Origin: Prolixibacteraceae bacterium
GTDB taxonomy: Bacteria > Bacteroidota > Bacteroidia > Bacteroidales > Prolixibacteraceae
NCBI GenBank assembly: GCA_003506435.1
Contig: DOAQ01000009.1
Location: 1 to 64,000, forward strand
Length of the DNA: 64,000 nt
Direction of reading: 5' to 3'
In this document: positions 33,768-42,703 of the stretch, piece by piece
How positions within the stretch are numbered: the first letter of the stretch is position 1
How the letters are laid out: each line of letters starts with the position of its first letter
The notes under the pieces: generated by a model
Seen by the model: only the letters and a program-made list of their open reading frames with translations
The model's database searches: none
Told to the model about the DNA's origin: nothing
Translations under genes and position numbers: made by a program

Positions 33768-33775
33768 CAAAGATA
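33768..33775 (-). promoter_or_regulatory. -7 element directly before rprX
   Basis: TATCTTTG on the minus strand matches TAnnTTTG and is followed by TACT and then the ATG of rprX. Transcription would start at or within the start codon. Confidence 0.55.
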
Positions 33776-33942
33776 ACCTTTAAAAATAGTGAGAATTAAT
33801 ACTTAACAATATTTAACATGAATTTTTGGTTAATGCGCTGAAATATAGTCGTATATTCTGTACTTCTGTTTGTGTGATTGACGTTTTTCTCTTGTTTTTT
33901 TCGAATAATTAGCAAACGCATCCCGGCTGACTTGAACATTTA

Positions 33943-33977
33943 TTTGTAACTTGTGCCCGGATTTATATTTATCTTTG
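33943..33977 (+). promoter_or_regulatory. promoter of a putative small RNA
   Basis: TTTG at 33943-33946 and a perfect TATCTTTG at 33970-33977 form a Bacteroidetes-type promoter pointing rightward into a region without a gene. Confidence 0.5.
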
Positions 33978-33983
33978 TTTCGG

Positions 33984-34072
33984 GAAACATTGATCCTTTT
34001 TGGGATGAATCGTTTCTTTACAAAGTGAATTTAGGTTTTGGTTTTTTAGACGGGATAGTGATCCCGTCTTTT
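33984..34072 (+). ncRNA. candidate small RNA
   Basis: Between the promoter at 33943-33977 and a strong terminator hairpin at 34049-34068 there are about 90 bases without a useful open frame. The inner part can also fold locally (GATCCTTTTTGGGATGAATC). The transcript would be about 85-90 nt. The genes on either side are on the minus strand, so neither element serves them. I do not recognise the family. The remaining bases 33776-33942 show nothing else. Confidence 0.4.
34049..34072 (+). terminator. intrinsic terminator of the putative small RNA
   Basis: GACGGGAT, loop AGTG, ATCCCGTC is a perfect 8-bp stem followed by TTTTT. No protein gene on the plus strand precedes it. Confidence 0.8.
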
Positions 34073-34130
34073 TAGTATCTATTGGGTTCCGGAAATTTAA
34101 GTTATATGAACGAACCCCCCACTAAAAACA

Positions 34131-34152
34131 AAAAACCCCGCCATCGGCGAGG
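34131..34152 (-). terminator. terminator of tRNA-Trp
   Basis: On the minus strand CCTCGCCGATGGCGGGG followed by TTTTTTG directly after the tRNA 3' end. A GC-rich hairpin with a T run. Confidence 0.75.
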
Positions 34153-34157
34153 TTCTG

Positions 34158-34230
34158 CACGGGAGGAGCGACTCGAACGCCCGACACCTGGTTTTGGAGA
34201 CCAGTGCTCTACCAACTGAGCTACACCCGT
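34158..34230 (-). tRNA. tRNA-Trp (CCA anticodon)
   Basis: 73 nt on the minus strand. Acceptor arms ACGGGTG/CTCCCGT (one mismatch), D arm GCTC-AGTTGGTAG-AGC, anticodon stem CTGGT/ACCAG with loop CTCCAAA, so the anticodon is CCA, and a T arm with TTCGAGT. The 3' CCA is not encoded. It stands alone with its own terminator; no integrase lies directly beside it. Confidence 0.93.
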
Positions 34231-34359
34231 TTTTATTTTGCGAGTGCAAATATAATAATAACTTCAAAACTACATACAAATTTCAGGAAATATTGAACGC
34301 CTTTTGGTTTTCAGCGAATCAAAGAATCATCACTATTTAAATGGGCAGGTGGATAATTG

Positions 34360-34391
34360 AACAATCAAACCATTTAGCAATTCAATCATCC
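34360..34391. repeat. octamer repeat tract, left of the ECF sigma gene
   Basis: AACAATCA-AACCATTT-AGCAATTC-AATCATCC: four variants of the 8-base unit seen in the longer tract at 35211-35315. The remaining bases between tRNA-Trp and the sigma gene are AT-rich and show no gene. Confidence 0.5.
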
Positions 34392-34575
34392 CAAACCCTG
34401 TTTTATACAAAAATAAACTGCCTGTAATTGGTACAGTAATCCGTTTTAAAAGGATAGATTTGACTGGCTCGATAAAATAAATGAGTGAATTATAAACACG
34501 GAAGACAAAAAATATGATTTATTTTGAAATGGATTTGTGCTTTGTCAGTGTCTAAAATAAACACCTTCTTTATTA

Positions 34576-35151
34576 ATGGTCAATACCTCCCGAGATAGCG
34601 AGATAAAGTTGGGGAACGGAGAAAAAATTAATTTAAAGGATTTTTTCACTGCCTATTATCCTGCGTTTAACTCATTTGCTGCGGGGTATATTGCTGATCC
34701 GGCAGTTTGTGAAGATGTCGTTCAGGAGGTTTTTATTTCGTTCTGGGAAAAACAAAAAACGTTTCCAAACGTGTATGCGGTAAAAGCTTTTTTTTATACT
34801 TCAATCCGTAATTCCTGTCTCGATTTTCTCAAACACACGATCGTTGAAGAAAAGTACAGAGCCATTAATAAGAACAGGAATGAATCAACCGAATCATTTC
34901 TGGAAGAGGTATTGAGAAAAGAAGCATACAGCGAAATCTACAACGAAATCAATAAGCTTCCGGAGATGGGTAAAAATGTATTGTTGCTTATCTTGCGCGA
35001 AAAATCAAACGAAGAAATCGCAACGATTTTAAATATTGCCGTCAACACGGTGAAAACCCATAAAGCAAGGGCTTATAAAGTTTTACGTAAAAACCTGAAC
35101 GATCTGTTCCTGCTCTTGTTTCCATTTCCAAAACACCTGCCCCATTCTTAA
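34576..35151 (+). CDS. FecI-like ECF sigma factor of the first SusCD locus
   Basis: 191 residues. Region 2 (about 22-90; YYPAFNSFAAGYIADPAVCEDVVQEVFISFW, VKAFFYTSIRNSCLDFLK) and region 4 (about 125-180; LPEMGKNVLLLILREKSNEEIATIL, AVNTVKTHKARAYKVLRK). It is followed by fecR, susC and susD, the order of Bacteroidetes loci in which ligand uptake by SusC releases the sigma factor through FecR to raise susCD transcription. The last about 15 residues are hydrophobic and Pro-rich. Flanked on both sides by octamer repeats. Confidence 0.9.
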   Translation: MVNTSRDSEIKLGNGEKINLKDFFTAYYPAFNSFAAGYIADPAVCEDVVQEVFISFWEKQKTFPNVYAVKAFFYTSIRNSCLDFLKHTIVEEKYRAINKNRNESTESFLEEVLRKEAYSEIYNEINKLPEMGKNVLLLILREKSNEEIATILNIAVNTVKTHKARAYKVLRKNLNDLFLLLFPFPKHLPHS

Positions 35152-35210
35152 AATTTCTTCTCAACGAATTAAATATCAAAGATCTTGCATCGAATATTTG
35201 CCAGCAACGA

Positions 35211-35315
35211 TAACCCTATAACCCTATAACCATCCAGCCATTCAGCCATTCAGCCATTCAGCCATTCAACAATTCAACAATTTAGCAATTTAGCAATTTA
35301 GCAATTCAACCATTT
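35211..35315. repeat. octamer tandem repeat tract
   Basis: Starts with ATAACCCT units (two to three), then five CAGCCATT-type units, then CAACAATT and TAGCAATT units, all 8 bases long and in phase for about 100 bases. It fills most of the space between the sigma gene and fecR. Neighbouring units differ by one or two bases, so the tract expanded locally. Confidence 0.8.
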
Positions 35316-35397
35316 CCCAATAAAATTTTAATTTTTTTTCCTTCCGTGTAATTCCCTTTTCATACTTTGTCGTTTTAATAGCAAAAATAGGATAACA

Positions 35398-36429
35398 GTG
35401 AAACCGGAACATACAAATATTCACGAATCTATACGGGCAGGATCGTTGATTGGAAAGTACCTCACAGGTAAAGAATCCGCAAAAGAGAAGGCTCAGTTAA
35501 AAGACTGGCTGAATGAGGATGCCCGTCATCAACAACTCTTCAATACATTGAAGAAAAATGGAAATATAGCTGACGCAATGGAAGAATTCGGAGTTCACGA
35601 TAAAGAACAGGCATGGAAAAGGTACACAGAACGGCTTGCTGCTTTGTCGCTCCGGAAAATGCTATTCCGTTGGAAAGTCGCAGCCGTATTTTTCTTTCTG
35701 GTCGCCTGTACAGGAATATTGGCCTATATAAACAGCGGGTGGAACTCTTTGCCCGGTAATGAATCATACACAACAGTCTCAACGAATAACGGGCAGAATT
35801 CCAGAATTATCCTTCCCGATAGCTCGGTCGTATGGGTCAATTCAGGGACTACATTATCATATAACACCAATTTTGCAGCAAAAAACCGCCATATAAGATT
35901 GAGCGGTCAGGCTTTCTTTAAGGTGGCAAGGAATGAAGAAATGCCGCTGACGGTAACGTGTAACGATCTTCAGGTAAAAGTTTTGGGTACCGAATTCGAT
36001 GTGTCTGCTTATCCCGAAGATCAAAACATCAGTGTGGTGTTGGAGTCCGGTAGTGTTAAGTTGTTGCATGCCAATGACAAGTCATTCGGTTACACACTGA
36101 GTCCGGGGGAAAAAGCTGAATTTAATGTTGCGCGCGGGAACTTATCTGTAAATAAAGTCAATAGTTATAATTATACCTCGTGGAAAGATGGAATATTAAT
36201 TTTCGAGGACGCCCCGATGAGAGATGTAATTGAGAAACTGGAACGTTGGTATGACATAAACATTGAAGTGAAAAACGAAAATGTATATAAGCTGGTCTTC
36301 AATGCAACCATTGTCAACGAAAGTATGGGAGATATTTTCGACTTGATTAAATTCTCCTGTGCGGTCAATTATAAAATAATACCCAGCGATAAGCCGGAGG
36401 TTCCTGTACAGGTAATTCTTTCAAACTAA
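35398..36429 (+). CDS. FecR-family anti-sigma factor
   Basis: 343 residues from a GTG start with AGGAT 8 bases upstream. Cytoplasmic N-terminus (LIGKYLTGKESAKEKAQLKDWL) binds the sigma factor; one membrane segment at about 90-108 (WKVAAVFFFLVACTGILAYI); periplasmic FecR domain (about 125-230; ILPDSSVVWVNSGTTLSY, FKVARNEEMPLTV, VLGTEFDVSAYPED) and a C-terminal secretin/TonB short-N-like part (WYDINIEVKNENVYKLVFNATI). It contacts the STN domain of the SusC protein. Encoded 246 bases after its sigma factor. Confidence 0.92.
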   Translation: MKPEHTNIHESIRAGSLIGKYLTGKESAKEKAQLKDWLNEDARHQQLFNTLKKNGNIADAMEEFGVHDKEQAWKRYTERLAALSLRKMLFRWKVAAVFFFLVACTGILAYINSGWNSLPGNESYTTVSTNNGQNSRIILPDSSVVWVNSGTTLSYNTNFAAKNRHIRLSGQAFFKVARNEEMPLTVTCNDLQVKVLGTEFDVSAYPEDQNISVVLESGSVKLLHANDKSFGYTLSPGEKAEFNVARGNLSVNKVNSYNYTSWKDGILIFEDAPMRDVIEKLERWYDINIEVKNENVYKLVFNATIVNESMGDIFDLIKFSCAVNYKIIPSDKPEVPVQVILSN

Positions 36430-36497
36430 CGCAAACGTAAACTTTAAAAATGAAGATCGCTTATGGAATAATCAAACAAACAGCTTAAAAGAATAAA

Positions 36498-36565
36498 GGA
36501 GGCGCGCAAACACCTCCCTTTAATTCTGTAATGCCTCTGAATTTCGACGCTCAGGAGGCATTTTT
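36498..36565 (+). terminator. tandem hairpins with terminator between fecR and susC
   Basis: First hairpin GGAGG...CCTCC at 36498-36517; second hairpin AATGCCTCTGA...TCAGGAGGCATT at 36530-36562 with one bulge, followed by TTTTT. The second looks like an intrinsic terminator for the sigma/fecR transcript; susC would then have its own promoter or be reached by read-through. Confidence 0.7.
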
Positions 36566-36605
36566 CCAGACAATTTGAATTAAGAATCCAAATCGTAACA
36601 AATTT

Positions 36606-39600
36606 ATGAAAAAAAAACATTTTTCATTGATTTCCTGCATCTATAGATGGTGGGGGTCAAAACTAGGTATGAGAATGAGAACAACACTAATTGTATTACT
36701 AATCTGTATCGGTCAAACATTTGCTATTGACCTGTATTCTCAAAACGCACGAATAAATCTGAACATGTCCAATGCAACGATTAAAAGCGTTCTGGCAGCG
36801 ATTGAAGATCAATCGGACTTCTATTTCATGTACGAAGCGCACAGTGTTAATGTAGACCAGAAAGTTACAGTATCGGCAGAGAATAAAACAGTTCCGGAAA
36901 TCCTGAACAATCTGTTTGCTAATACGGGCATAACCTACAAAATTAATAACCGGCAAATCGCCTTAACTGTTGAGGTTTCAGGTATCATCGGGCAACAGTC
37001 AAAAACAGTTTCCGGCAAAGTCACAGACTCTTCCGGTTTCCCTCTCCCCGGCGTTTCGGTCGTCATAAAGGGAACTACCAACGGTATTATTACCGATGCC
37101 GACGGGAATTATTCACTGAAGAATGTTCCAGAAGGTGCCACACTGGTGTATTCGTTTGTGGGGATGAAAATGCAGGAAGTTTCGGTTGCCGGAAAAACCA
37201 GCATTAATGTTATCATGCTGGAAGAAACCATCGGCCTCGAAGAAGTAGTGGCAATTGGGTATGGAACAATGAAAAAAAGTGATCTCACCGGCTCTGTGTC
37301 TTCTATTAAAAGTGACGAAATTAACTCATTTGCTGCATCTAATATTTTACAGGCGTTACAAGGTCGCAGTTCCGGAGTTTTAGTTAAACAAAATAATGGA
37401 TCTCCTGGCGGTGCAATCAGTGTTCGAATTAGAGGAACAAATTCAATTCAGGGAAGTAATGAACCCTTGTATGTAATTGATGGATTCCCATCTTCCAGCT
37501 CGAAACCTACTGTTTTGGATAATTCCAATATTGAAAGTGTGGAAATTTTAAAAGATGCCTCTGCTGTTGCGATTTATGGTTCAAGGGGAGCCAATGGGGT
37601 TATTTTAATAACGACCAAGAAAGGGAAAGAGGGACGAACTACTGTTGATTACGAAGCTTCTTTAGGGTTTCAATCGCTGAGAAAGAAAATAGAAATGATG
37701 AATGCCACAGAGTATGCTAATTTCTATAATCTTCAGCGGACAAATGATGGTTTGTCTCCTTATTTCTCGCAAGAACAGATTAATGGTTTTGGTGAAGGTT
37801 TTGACTGGCAGGATTTCGTATTTACTACTGCCCCTATACAAACACATGCACTAACAATAAGAGGAGGTAACCAAAAGACCAAATTCGCTATACTGGGAAA
37901 TGTGTTTGACCAAAGAGGGATTATTGAGGGCAGTGGATATAAACGTTATTCAATAACTGCGAATATAGATCATAAAATCAGTGAAAAAATCAGTGTAAAT
38001 TATTCTTCGACATTAACCAAGAATAGATTGGATAATAAAGACTGGGGAGGTGCCCGTTTTGGAGCCTCACTTATCAGCGTTGCATTGTGTGCTCCTCCGA
38101 CACTTACGCCATATAACGAAGATGGAACATACAGGGCATTACACACAGCATATCCGTTTGTTTCAGAAGGTTTGACTAACCCACTTAATTATATAAAAGA
38201 AAGAGATGATGTTTCTAAATCGAATAAAGTTTTGGCGAATCTGTCTTTTGTATATAAACCAATTGATGGTTTAACTGTAAAAATATATGGAGGCGCAGAG
38301 AATAGTGATGATCGAAGTGATTACTATCAGACTTTAGGGTATGTTAATTCGCAAGGGAATGCAAGTGTTTCCACCTCTCAGTTTACAAGTTTTCTAAATG
38401 AGAATACAATAAACTACAATAAAATTTTTGGAAAGAAGCATAATTTTTCTGCATTGGCCGGTTTTACTTATCAGGACTTTATAACTACGTCTTTGAGTGG
38501 GAGTGGTTCAGGTTACTTAAGTGATGTAACAGAAACAGGAAATTTGGGTTCAGCCAATTTGCCGGGAATACCGGGAACTGGATATTCAAAATCTATTATC
38601 CTATCATATTTAGCCCGGCTAAATTATATTTTCAATAACAGGTATTTCCTCACAGTTAATTTTCGTAGCGACGGGTCATCTAAATATAGCGATGGGAATA
38701 AATGGGGCTATTTTCCTTCAGGAGCTATTGCCTGGAAAATTAAAGAAGAAAATTTCATGAAAGATATTGATGAAATATCTAATTTAAAACTGAGATCCAG
38801 TTATGGTGTTACTGGTAGTCAGGCTATCGGGGCGTATGCAACGCTCAATAACTTATCTTCCGGCAAAACTGTATTTGGCGATGCATTGTACACTTTCTTT
38901 GCGCCGGGAACCCGGTTGCCGGGAGATTTAAAATGGGAAACTACGGCTCAATTTGACCTTGGCCTGGATATTGGTATTTTAAGTAATCGATACAACTTTA
39001 CATTTGATTACTACATTAAAGAGACTAAGGATTTACTTAACACTGTTCAGCTACCGTCGTCATCAGGTTTTACAAATACATTGCAGAATGTGGGTGTGAT
39101 TCAAAATAAAGGATTTGAATTTTCTTTAGATGCAAAGGTATTAACTGGTAAATTTTCCTGGGATATAAATGGCAATCTGTCATTTAATAAATCAGAAGTC
39201 AAAAAGTTATATGGAGGTCAGGATATTTATGGAGGTTATGAGGATATGTTAATCATTGCTGATAATTGTAATTTGTTAAGGGAAGGTGAATCAATGAGTG
39301 TATTTTATGGGTATTTAAGTGATGGTTATGATGAAAAAGGTTTTGAAAAATATAAAGACCTTAATCCGGATGGCGTATTAACTCAGGATGATAAAACTGT
39401 AATTGGCAATCCTAATCCTGATTTCATTTATGGTTTAAATTCATTTATGGCTTATAAAGGATTCGAATTATCCTTGTTTTTTCAGGGTAGCTATGGAAAT
39501 GACTTGGTGAATATAAGCTCAGTTGATAATTCGCTCAACTATGGTTATGGATCCAATATGTATAAAGAAGTCTATTATGATCATTGGACATCTGAAAATA

Positions 39601-39917
39601 CTAATGCAAAATATCCTAAAATCACGAGAACGCAGAAAATGAATTTTTCCGACAGGCTAATTGAGGATGGATCATTCCTTAGATTAAGAAATATTCAACT
39701 AACCTACAATTTACCAGTCGATAAATGGAATATGAACTTTTTTCAAAATGTAAGATTGTATGTAAGTGCACAAAATTATTGGACATTAACAAAATATTCC
39801 GGATGGGATCCGGAAGTCAACTCCGTAGGTGGAGCCAGTTCCATTGCCCAAGGTATCGATCATCATTCATACCCGACAGCAAAGTCCTTTACATTCGGTA
39901 TAAATGTTAGTTTTTAA
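36606..39917 (+). CDS. SusC/RagA-type TonB-dependent receptor with STN signalling domain (locus 1)
   Basis: 1103 residues. After the signal region: STN domain (about 46-118; INLNMSNATIKSVLAAIEDQ), carboxypeptidase-regulatory-like domain (about 131-210; GKVTDSSGFPLPGVSVVIKG), the SusC motif EEVVAIGYGTMKKSDLTGSV, plug (about 230-330; GRSSGVLVKQNNGSPGGAISVRIRG, EPLYVIDGFP, DASAVAIYGSRGANGVILITTK) and a 22-strand barrel ending in Phe (FGINVSF). Transports glycan fragments with the SusD partner that follows after 13 bases. The STN domain fits signalling to the FecR upstream. Substrate unknown. Confidence 0.95.
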   Translation: MKKKHFSLISCIYRWWGSKLGMRMRTTLIVLLICIGQTFAIDLYSQNARINLNMSNATIKSVLAAIEDQSDFYFMYEAHSVNVDQKVTVSAENKTVPEILNNLFANTGITYKINNRQIALTVEVSGIIGQQSKTVSGKVTDSSGFPLPGVSVVIKGTTNGIITDADGNYSLKNVPEGATLVYSFVGMKMQEVSVAGKTSINVIMLEETIGLEEVVAIGYGTMKKSDLTGSVSSIKSDEINSFAASNILQALQGRSSGVLVKQNNGSPGGAISVRIRGTNSIQGSNEPLYVIDGFPSSSSKPTVLDNSNIESVEILKDASAVAIYGSRGANGVILITTKKGKEGRTTVDYEASLGFQSLRKKIEMMNATEYANFYNLQRTNDGLSPYFSQEQINGFGEGFDWQDFVFTTAPIQTHALTIRGGNQKTKFAILGNVFDQRGIIEGSGYKRYSITANIDHKISEKISVNYSSTLTKNRLDNKDWGGARFGASLISVALCAPPTLTPYNEDGTYRALHTAYPFVSEGLTNPLNYIKERDDVSKSNKVLANLSFVYKPIDGLTVKIYGGAENSDDRSDYYQTLGYVNSQGNASVSTSQFTSFLNENTINYNKIFGKKHNFSALAGFTYQDFITTSLSGSGSGYLSDVTETGNLGSANLPGIPGTGYSKSIILSYLARLNYIFNNRYFLTVNFRSDGSSKYSDGNKWGYFPSGAIAWKIKEENFMKDIDEISNLKLRSSYGVTGSQAIGAYATLNNLSSGKTVFGDALYTFFAPGTRLPGDLKWETTAQFDLGLDIGILSNRYNFTFDYYIKETKDLLNTVQLPSSSGFTNTLQNVGVIQNKGFEFSLDAKVLTGKFSWDINGNLSFNKSEVKKLYGGQDIYGGYEDMLIIADNCNLLREGESMSVFYGYLSDGYDEKGFEKYKDLNPDGVLTQDDKTVIGNPNPDFIYGLNSFMAYKGFELSLFFQGSYGNDLVNISSVDNSLNYGYGSNMYKEVYYDHWTSENTNAKYPKITRTQKMNFSDRLIEDGSFLRLRNIQLTYNLPVDKWNMNFFQNVRLYVSAQNYWTLTKYSGWDPEVNSVGGASSIAQGIDHHSYPTAKSFTFGINVSF

Positions 39918-39930
39918 AAAAAATTGAGAG

Positions 39931-41355
39931 ATGAAAAATGCATTAATAATTTGTTTGATTATTATGTCGTTTGCTTCATGCAGCGATATATTGCAAGAAA
40001 AACCGCAGGCAATAGCTGTTGAAACTTTTTATAATACTGCTGGAGAAGTTGAAGCTGGAATTGCTGCAATTTACTCACCGCTTAGAAACAGCAATGCTTT
40101 TGGGGCCATTTATCTTTCTTTGCTTGATTGTTCGTCCGATCAGGTTAAAGCAGGAAGGGGCAGTTGGCAAAATCCAAGTGAATTTCAGGGGCTTAATACT
40201 ACAAATGTTACCCGCGCACAAGGTGTTTGGACTCAGTTTTATTTGAGTATACGAAATGCAAATTTAATCATTCAAAATGTTCCTAACAGCACCATCTTGA
40301 ATGATGCAGATAAAAATAAGTATATTGGGGAAGCTAAGTTTTTAAGGGCATTAACTTATTTCCATTTAATCAGAAACTGGGGAGCAGTTCCATTAAAGAC
40401 AGAAGAAAACTTCAATGAATTTAATGTTCCAAGAACTTCAGAAACAGACATCTATAAATTAATTGTCTCAGACTTGGAATTTGCAGAAAGCGGATTGCCC
40501 GATGCTCCAAAGGTGGCTGGTTGTCCAAGCAAATGGTCCGCTAAAACTGTTCTTGCTGATGTATATTTTTATCAGGGGCAATACGACAAAGCAGTTTCAA
40601 AATCAGATGAAGTTATTAAATCAGGGAAATATTCTTTGGTTGAGGTTTCAAAACCGGAAGACTTTGAAAAACTTTTTGGCGCGGCAGTAGTTAGTTCAAC
40701 AGAAGAAATCTTTTACTTAAAATACAACAATGACCAACCTTGGACTCATCCTCAATATCTCCACGGTGTAAAAGTCCCGTATATTGGCGTTGATGGATAT
40801 TATGTCACTCAAAGCAATATAAATTATACCGTTTATAAAAATTGGGATGACAATGATTTAAGGAAGATTTATGGCTGGTATGCGTATAGCGGATTTGATC
40901 CTGGAACAATGCTGAATAAAAAATTTAATGATCTTGGTTCAAAGACACCTAAAAATGATTATCCATTATACAGGTATGCCGATCTCTTACTGATACATGC
41001 AGAAGCATCATGCAAGGCTGCCGGTAATCCGACAAGTGCAGGTGTGGAAGCGTTAAATAAGGTACATCGCAGAGCTTACGGTTATCCTTCCACACAGGTA
41101 TCTCCTGTTGACTTCAAAGCGTCAGATTTTAACCGGGATTCGTTCATTGACCTATGTGTAAAAGAACGGGGTTATGAAACTCAGGGAGAAGGAAAAAGAT
41201 GGCTTGACCTGAAACGTCTTGGAAAGGAAAAAGCTGCAGCAATTATCATGGCTACAAGAGGGGTTAATATCAGTGAAAGTCATTACTTATGGCCAATTCC
41301 ACTGAATGAAATAAGCTATAATAAGGCTATAACTGATCAGAATCCGGGCTATTAG
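39931..41355 (+). CDS. SusD/RagB-type nutrient-binding lipoprotein (locus 1)
   Basis: 474 residues. Lipobox FASC at Cys17, then the SusD start DILQEKPQ. TPR-like helices follow with typical Bacteroidetes SusD phrases (KYIGEAKFLRALTYFHLIRNWGAVPL, RYADLLLIHAEASCKA, RWLDLKRLGKEKAAAI, LWPIPLNEISYN). It forms the lid over the SusC barrel and binds the glycan at the cell surface. Compact for the family (usually 500-600). Confidence 0.93.
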   Translation: MKNALIICLIIMSFASCSDILQEKPQAIAVETFYNTAGEVEAGIAAIYSPLRNSNAFGAIYLSLLDCSSDQVKAGRGSWQNPSEFQGLNTTNVTRAQGVWTQFYLSIRNANLIIQNVPNSTILNDADKNKYIGEAKFLRALTYFHLIRNWGAVPLKTEENFNEFNVPRTSETDIYKLIVSDLEFAESGLPDAPKVAGCPSKWSAKTVLADVYFYQGQYDKAVSKSDEVIKSGKYSLVEVSKPEDFEKLFGAAVVSSTEEIFYLKYNNDQPWTHPQYLHGVKVPYIGVDGYYVTQSNINYTVYKNWDDNDLRKIYGWYAYSGFDPGTMLNKKFNDLGSKTPKNDYPLYRYADLLLIHAEASCKAAGNPTSAGVEALNKVHRRAYGYPSTQVSPVDFKASDFNRDSFIDLCVKERGYETQGEGKRWLDLKRLGKEKAAAIIMATRGVNISESHYLWPIPLNEISYNKAITDQNPGY

Positions 41356-41368
41356 CATGAAAAAACAG

Positions 41369-41531
41369 ATGAAGCTGTCCAAAAAGTTCTAAAATCGGCA
41401 ATTCGCATCACCCTGCCCCGAAATTTCGGGGTATTTCAGGGTCTGATTATTAGAAAGATGAGATCCCGAAACAATCCCGATCTTCATCGGGACGGGATGA
41501 CTCAGTCCCAGACTTTTTAGACAGCTTCATC
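41369..41531. mobile_element. MITE-like palindromic element, copy 2 (inverted relative to copy 1)
   Basis: Ends GATGAAGCTGTCCAAAAAGT and ACTTTTTAGACAGCTTCATC are inverted repeats. The inner CACCCTGCCCCGAAATTTCGG and GAAAGATGAGATCCCGAAAC match the reverse complement of copy 1 at 26324-26466 almost base for base, with an additional CCCGATCTTCATCGGGA hairpin. It lies right after susD and may reduce read-through into the downstream enzymes. Confidence 0.75.
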
Positions 41532-41634
41532 ATAGAATCTTTCTTCTATACAATTAAAGGAAGATGAGTATTCATTCTTATGGAGTAGCTCATCCTCTCA
41601 ACTATTCGTTTTATAATATCAAAATCAGAGTTAT

Positions 41635-42702
41635 ATGACAGACAGACGTAATTTTCTTAAACAATTGTCAGCGGCAGGTATGGTCAGTTGTGTCCCGGGA
41701 ATATTGAATGCACAAACTTTTCCGGCTATTCAATCCGGATCATCCGCTAATGGCACGAATAAGATATGGGCATGTTTCATGCACCTGTCTTTTAATTTTG
41801 CCGGGGGAATCCGCAATTGGGGAGGGATTCGCAGCGAATTCGAACCGGATCAATCTTTATGGGATGACGCGATAAAAAGAATGGACGAACGCGGAATCAA
41901 TATGGTTTTAATGAACCTGGACGATTCCGTATTATGGCATAGCCATCCTGAAATTGCCCTCAAAAATTCCTGGACTCCGGAACGATTAAGAGAAGAACTT
42001 GAAAAAATCAGGAAACAGGGTATTGAGCCAATACCGATGTTAAATTTTGCCACGACACATGATGCCTGGCTTGGAAAATATTCAAAAATGGTGTCAACAC
42101 AGCAGTATTATAAGGTTTGCAAGGACTTGATAGCTGAGGCTATTGAAATTTTTGATACACCCAGGTTTATTCATTTCGGCATGGATGAAGAAACCTATAA
42201 TCACCAAAAACAGTTCGATTATATTGTGATCCGGCAAAATGACCTCTGGTGGGGTGATTTGTATTTCTACATCTCGGAAGCGATGACCCGCAGAGTTCGT
42301 CCATGGGTATGGTCAGATTACGTTTGGCATAATCCGGATAAATTTTTTAAGATGATGCCCAAATCTGTTGTCCAAAGCAACTGGTATTATGGTGAAAACT
42401 TTGATTTAACACAACTTGATGAAAACCGCCAACGATACGTGAAAGCGTATATCGATCTGGAAAAGGAAGGTTACGACCAGATACCGACAGGAAGTAACGA
42501 TGGCTTTGTTTATGGTAACAGCAATGACAAATGTATCGGCAATACAGTAGATTTCTGTAGCAAGCATATTGATGACAAGAGATTACTGGGCTTTTTGCAG
42601 ACATTCTGGATGCCCACCATTGAGAAATACAGGGGGCCAATCCTGCAGGCTATTGATTTAACAGGCGAGGCTAAAATGAAATTTGAAAATAAATCGAAAT
42701 AA
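41635..42702 (+). CDS. Tat-exported TIM-barrel-like protein with GH20-like HxGxDE motif
   Basis: 355 residues. The start MTDRRNFLKQLSAAGMVS is a twin-arginine signal, cleaved near NAQ (about 25-27). The body has TIM-barrel-like phrases; IHFGMDEE (His180, Asp184, Glu185) resembles the catalytic HxGxDE of GH20 and related families, and NFATTHDAWLGKY and SVVQSNWYYGENFD are shared with a cytoplasmic paralogue at 46381-47343. I cannot name a CAZy family. Export by Tat implies a folded, perhaps cofactor- or metal-bearing protein in the periplasm. First of eight same-strand genes after susD; probable glycoside hydrolase or lyase, function unproven. Confidence 0.65.
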   Translation: MTDRRNFLKQLSAAGMVSCVPGILNAQTFPAIQSGSSANGTNKIWACFMHLSFNFAGGIRNWGGIRSEFEPDQSLWDDAIKRMDERGINMVLMNLDDSVLWHSHPEIALKNSWTPERLREELEKIRKQGIEPIPMLNFATTHDAWLGKYSKMVSTQQYYKVCKDLIAEAIEIFDTPRFIHFGMDEETYNHQKQFDYIVIRQNDLWWGDLYFYISEAMTRRVRPWVWSDYVWHNPDKFFKMMPKSVVQSNWYYGENFDLTQLDENRQRYVKAYIDLEKEGYDQIPTGSNDGFVYGNSNDKCIGNTVDFCSKHIDDKRLLGFLQTFWMPTIEKYRGPILQAIDLTGEAKMKFENKSK

Positions 42703-42703
42703 A

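Noticed and set aside
34097..34279. 60-codon ORF over tRNA-Trp on the minus strand
   Set aside because: It runs through the complete tRNA and its terminator; the translation reflects RNA gene sequence, not a protein.
38000..39900. Higher AT content in the second half of susC of locus 1 as a sign of frameshift or fusion
   Set aside because: The frame is continuous through the barrel to the terminal Phe; composition change alone may reflect recombination of the variable ligand-binding part but is not enough to claim it.
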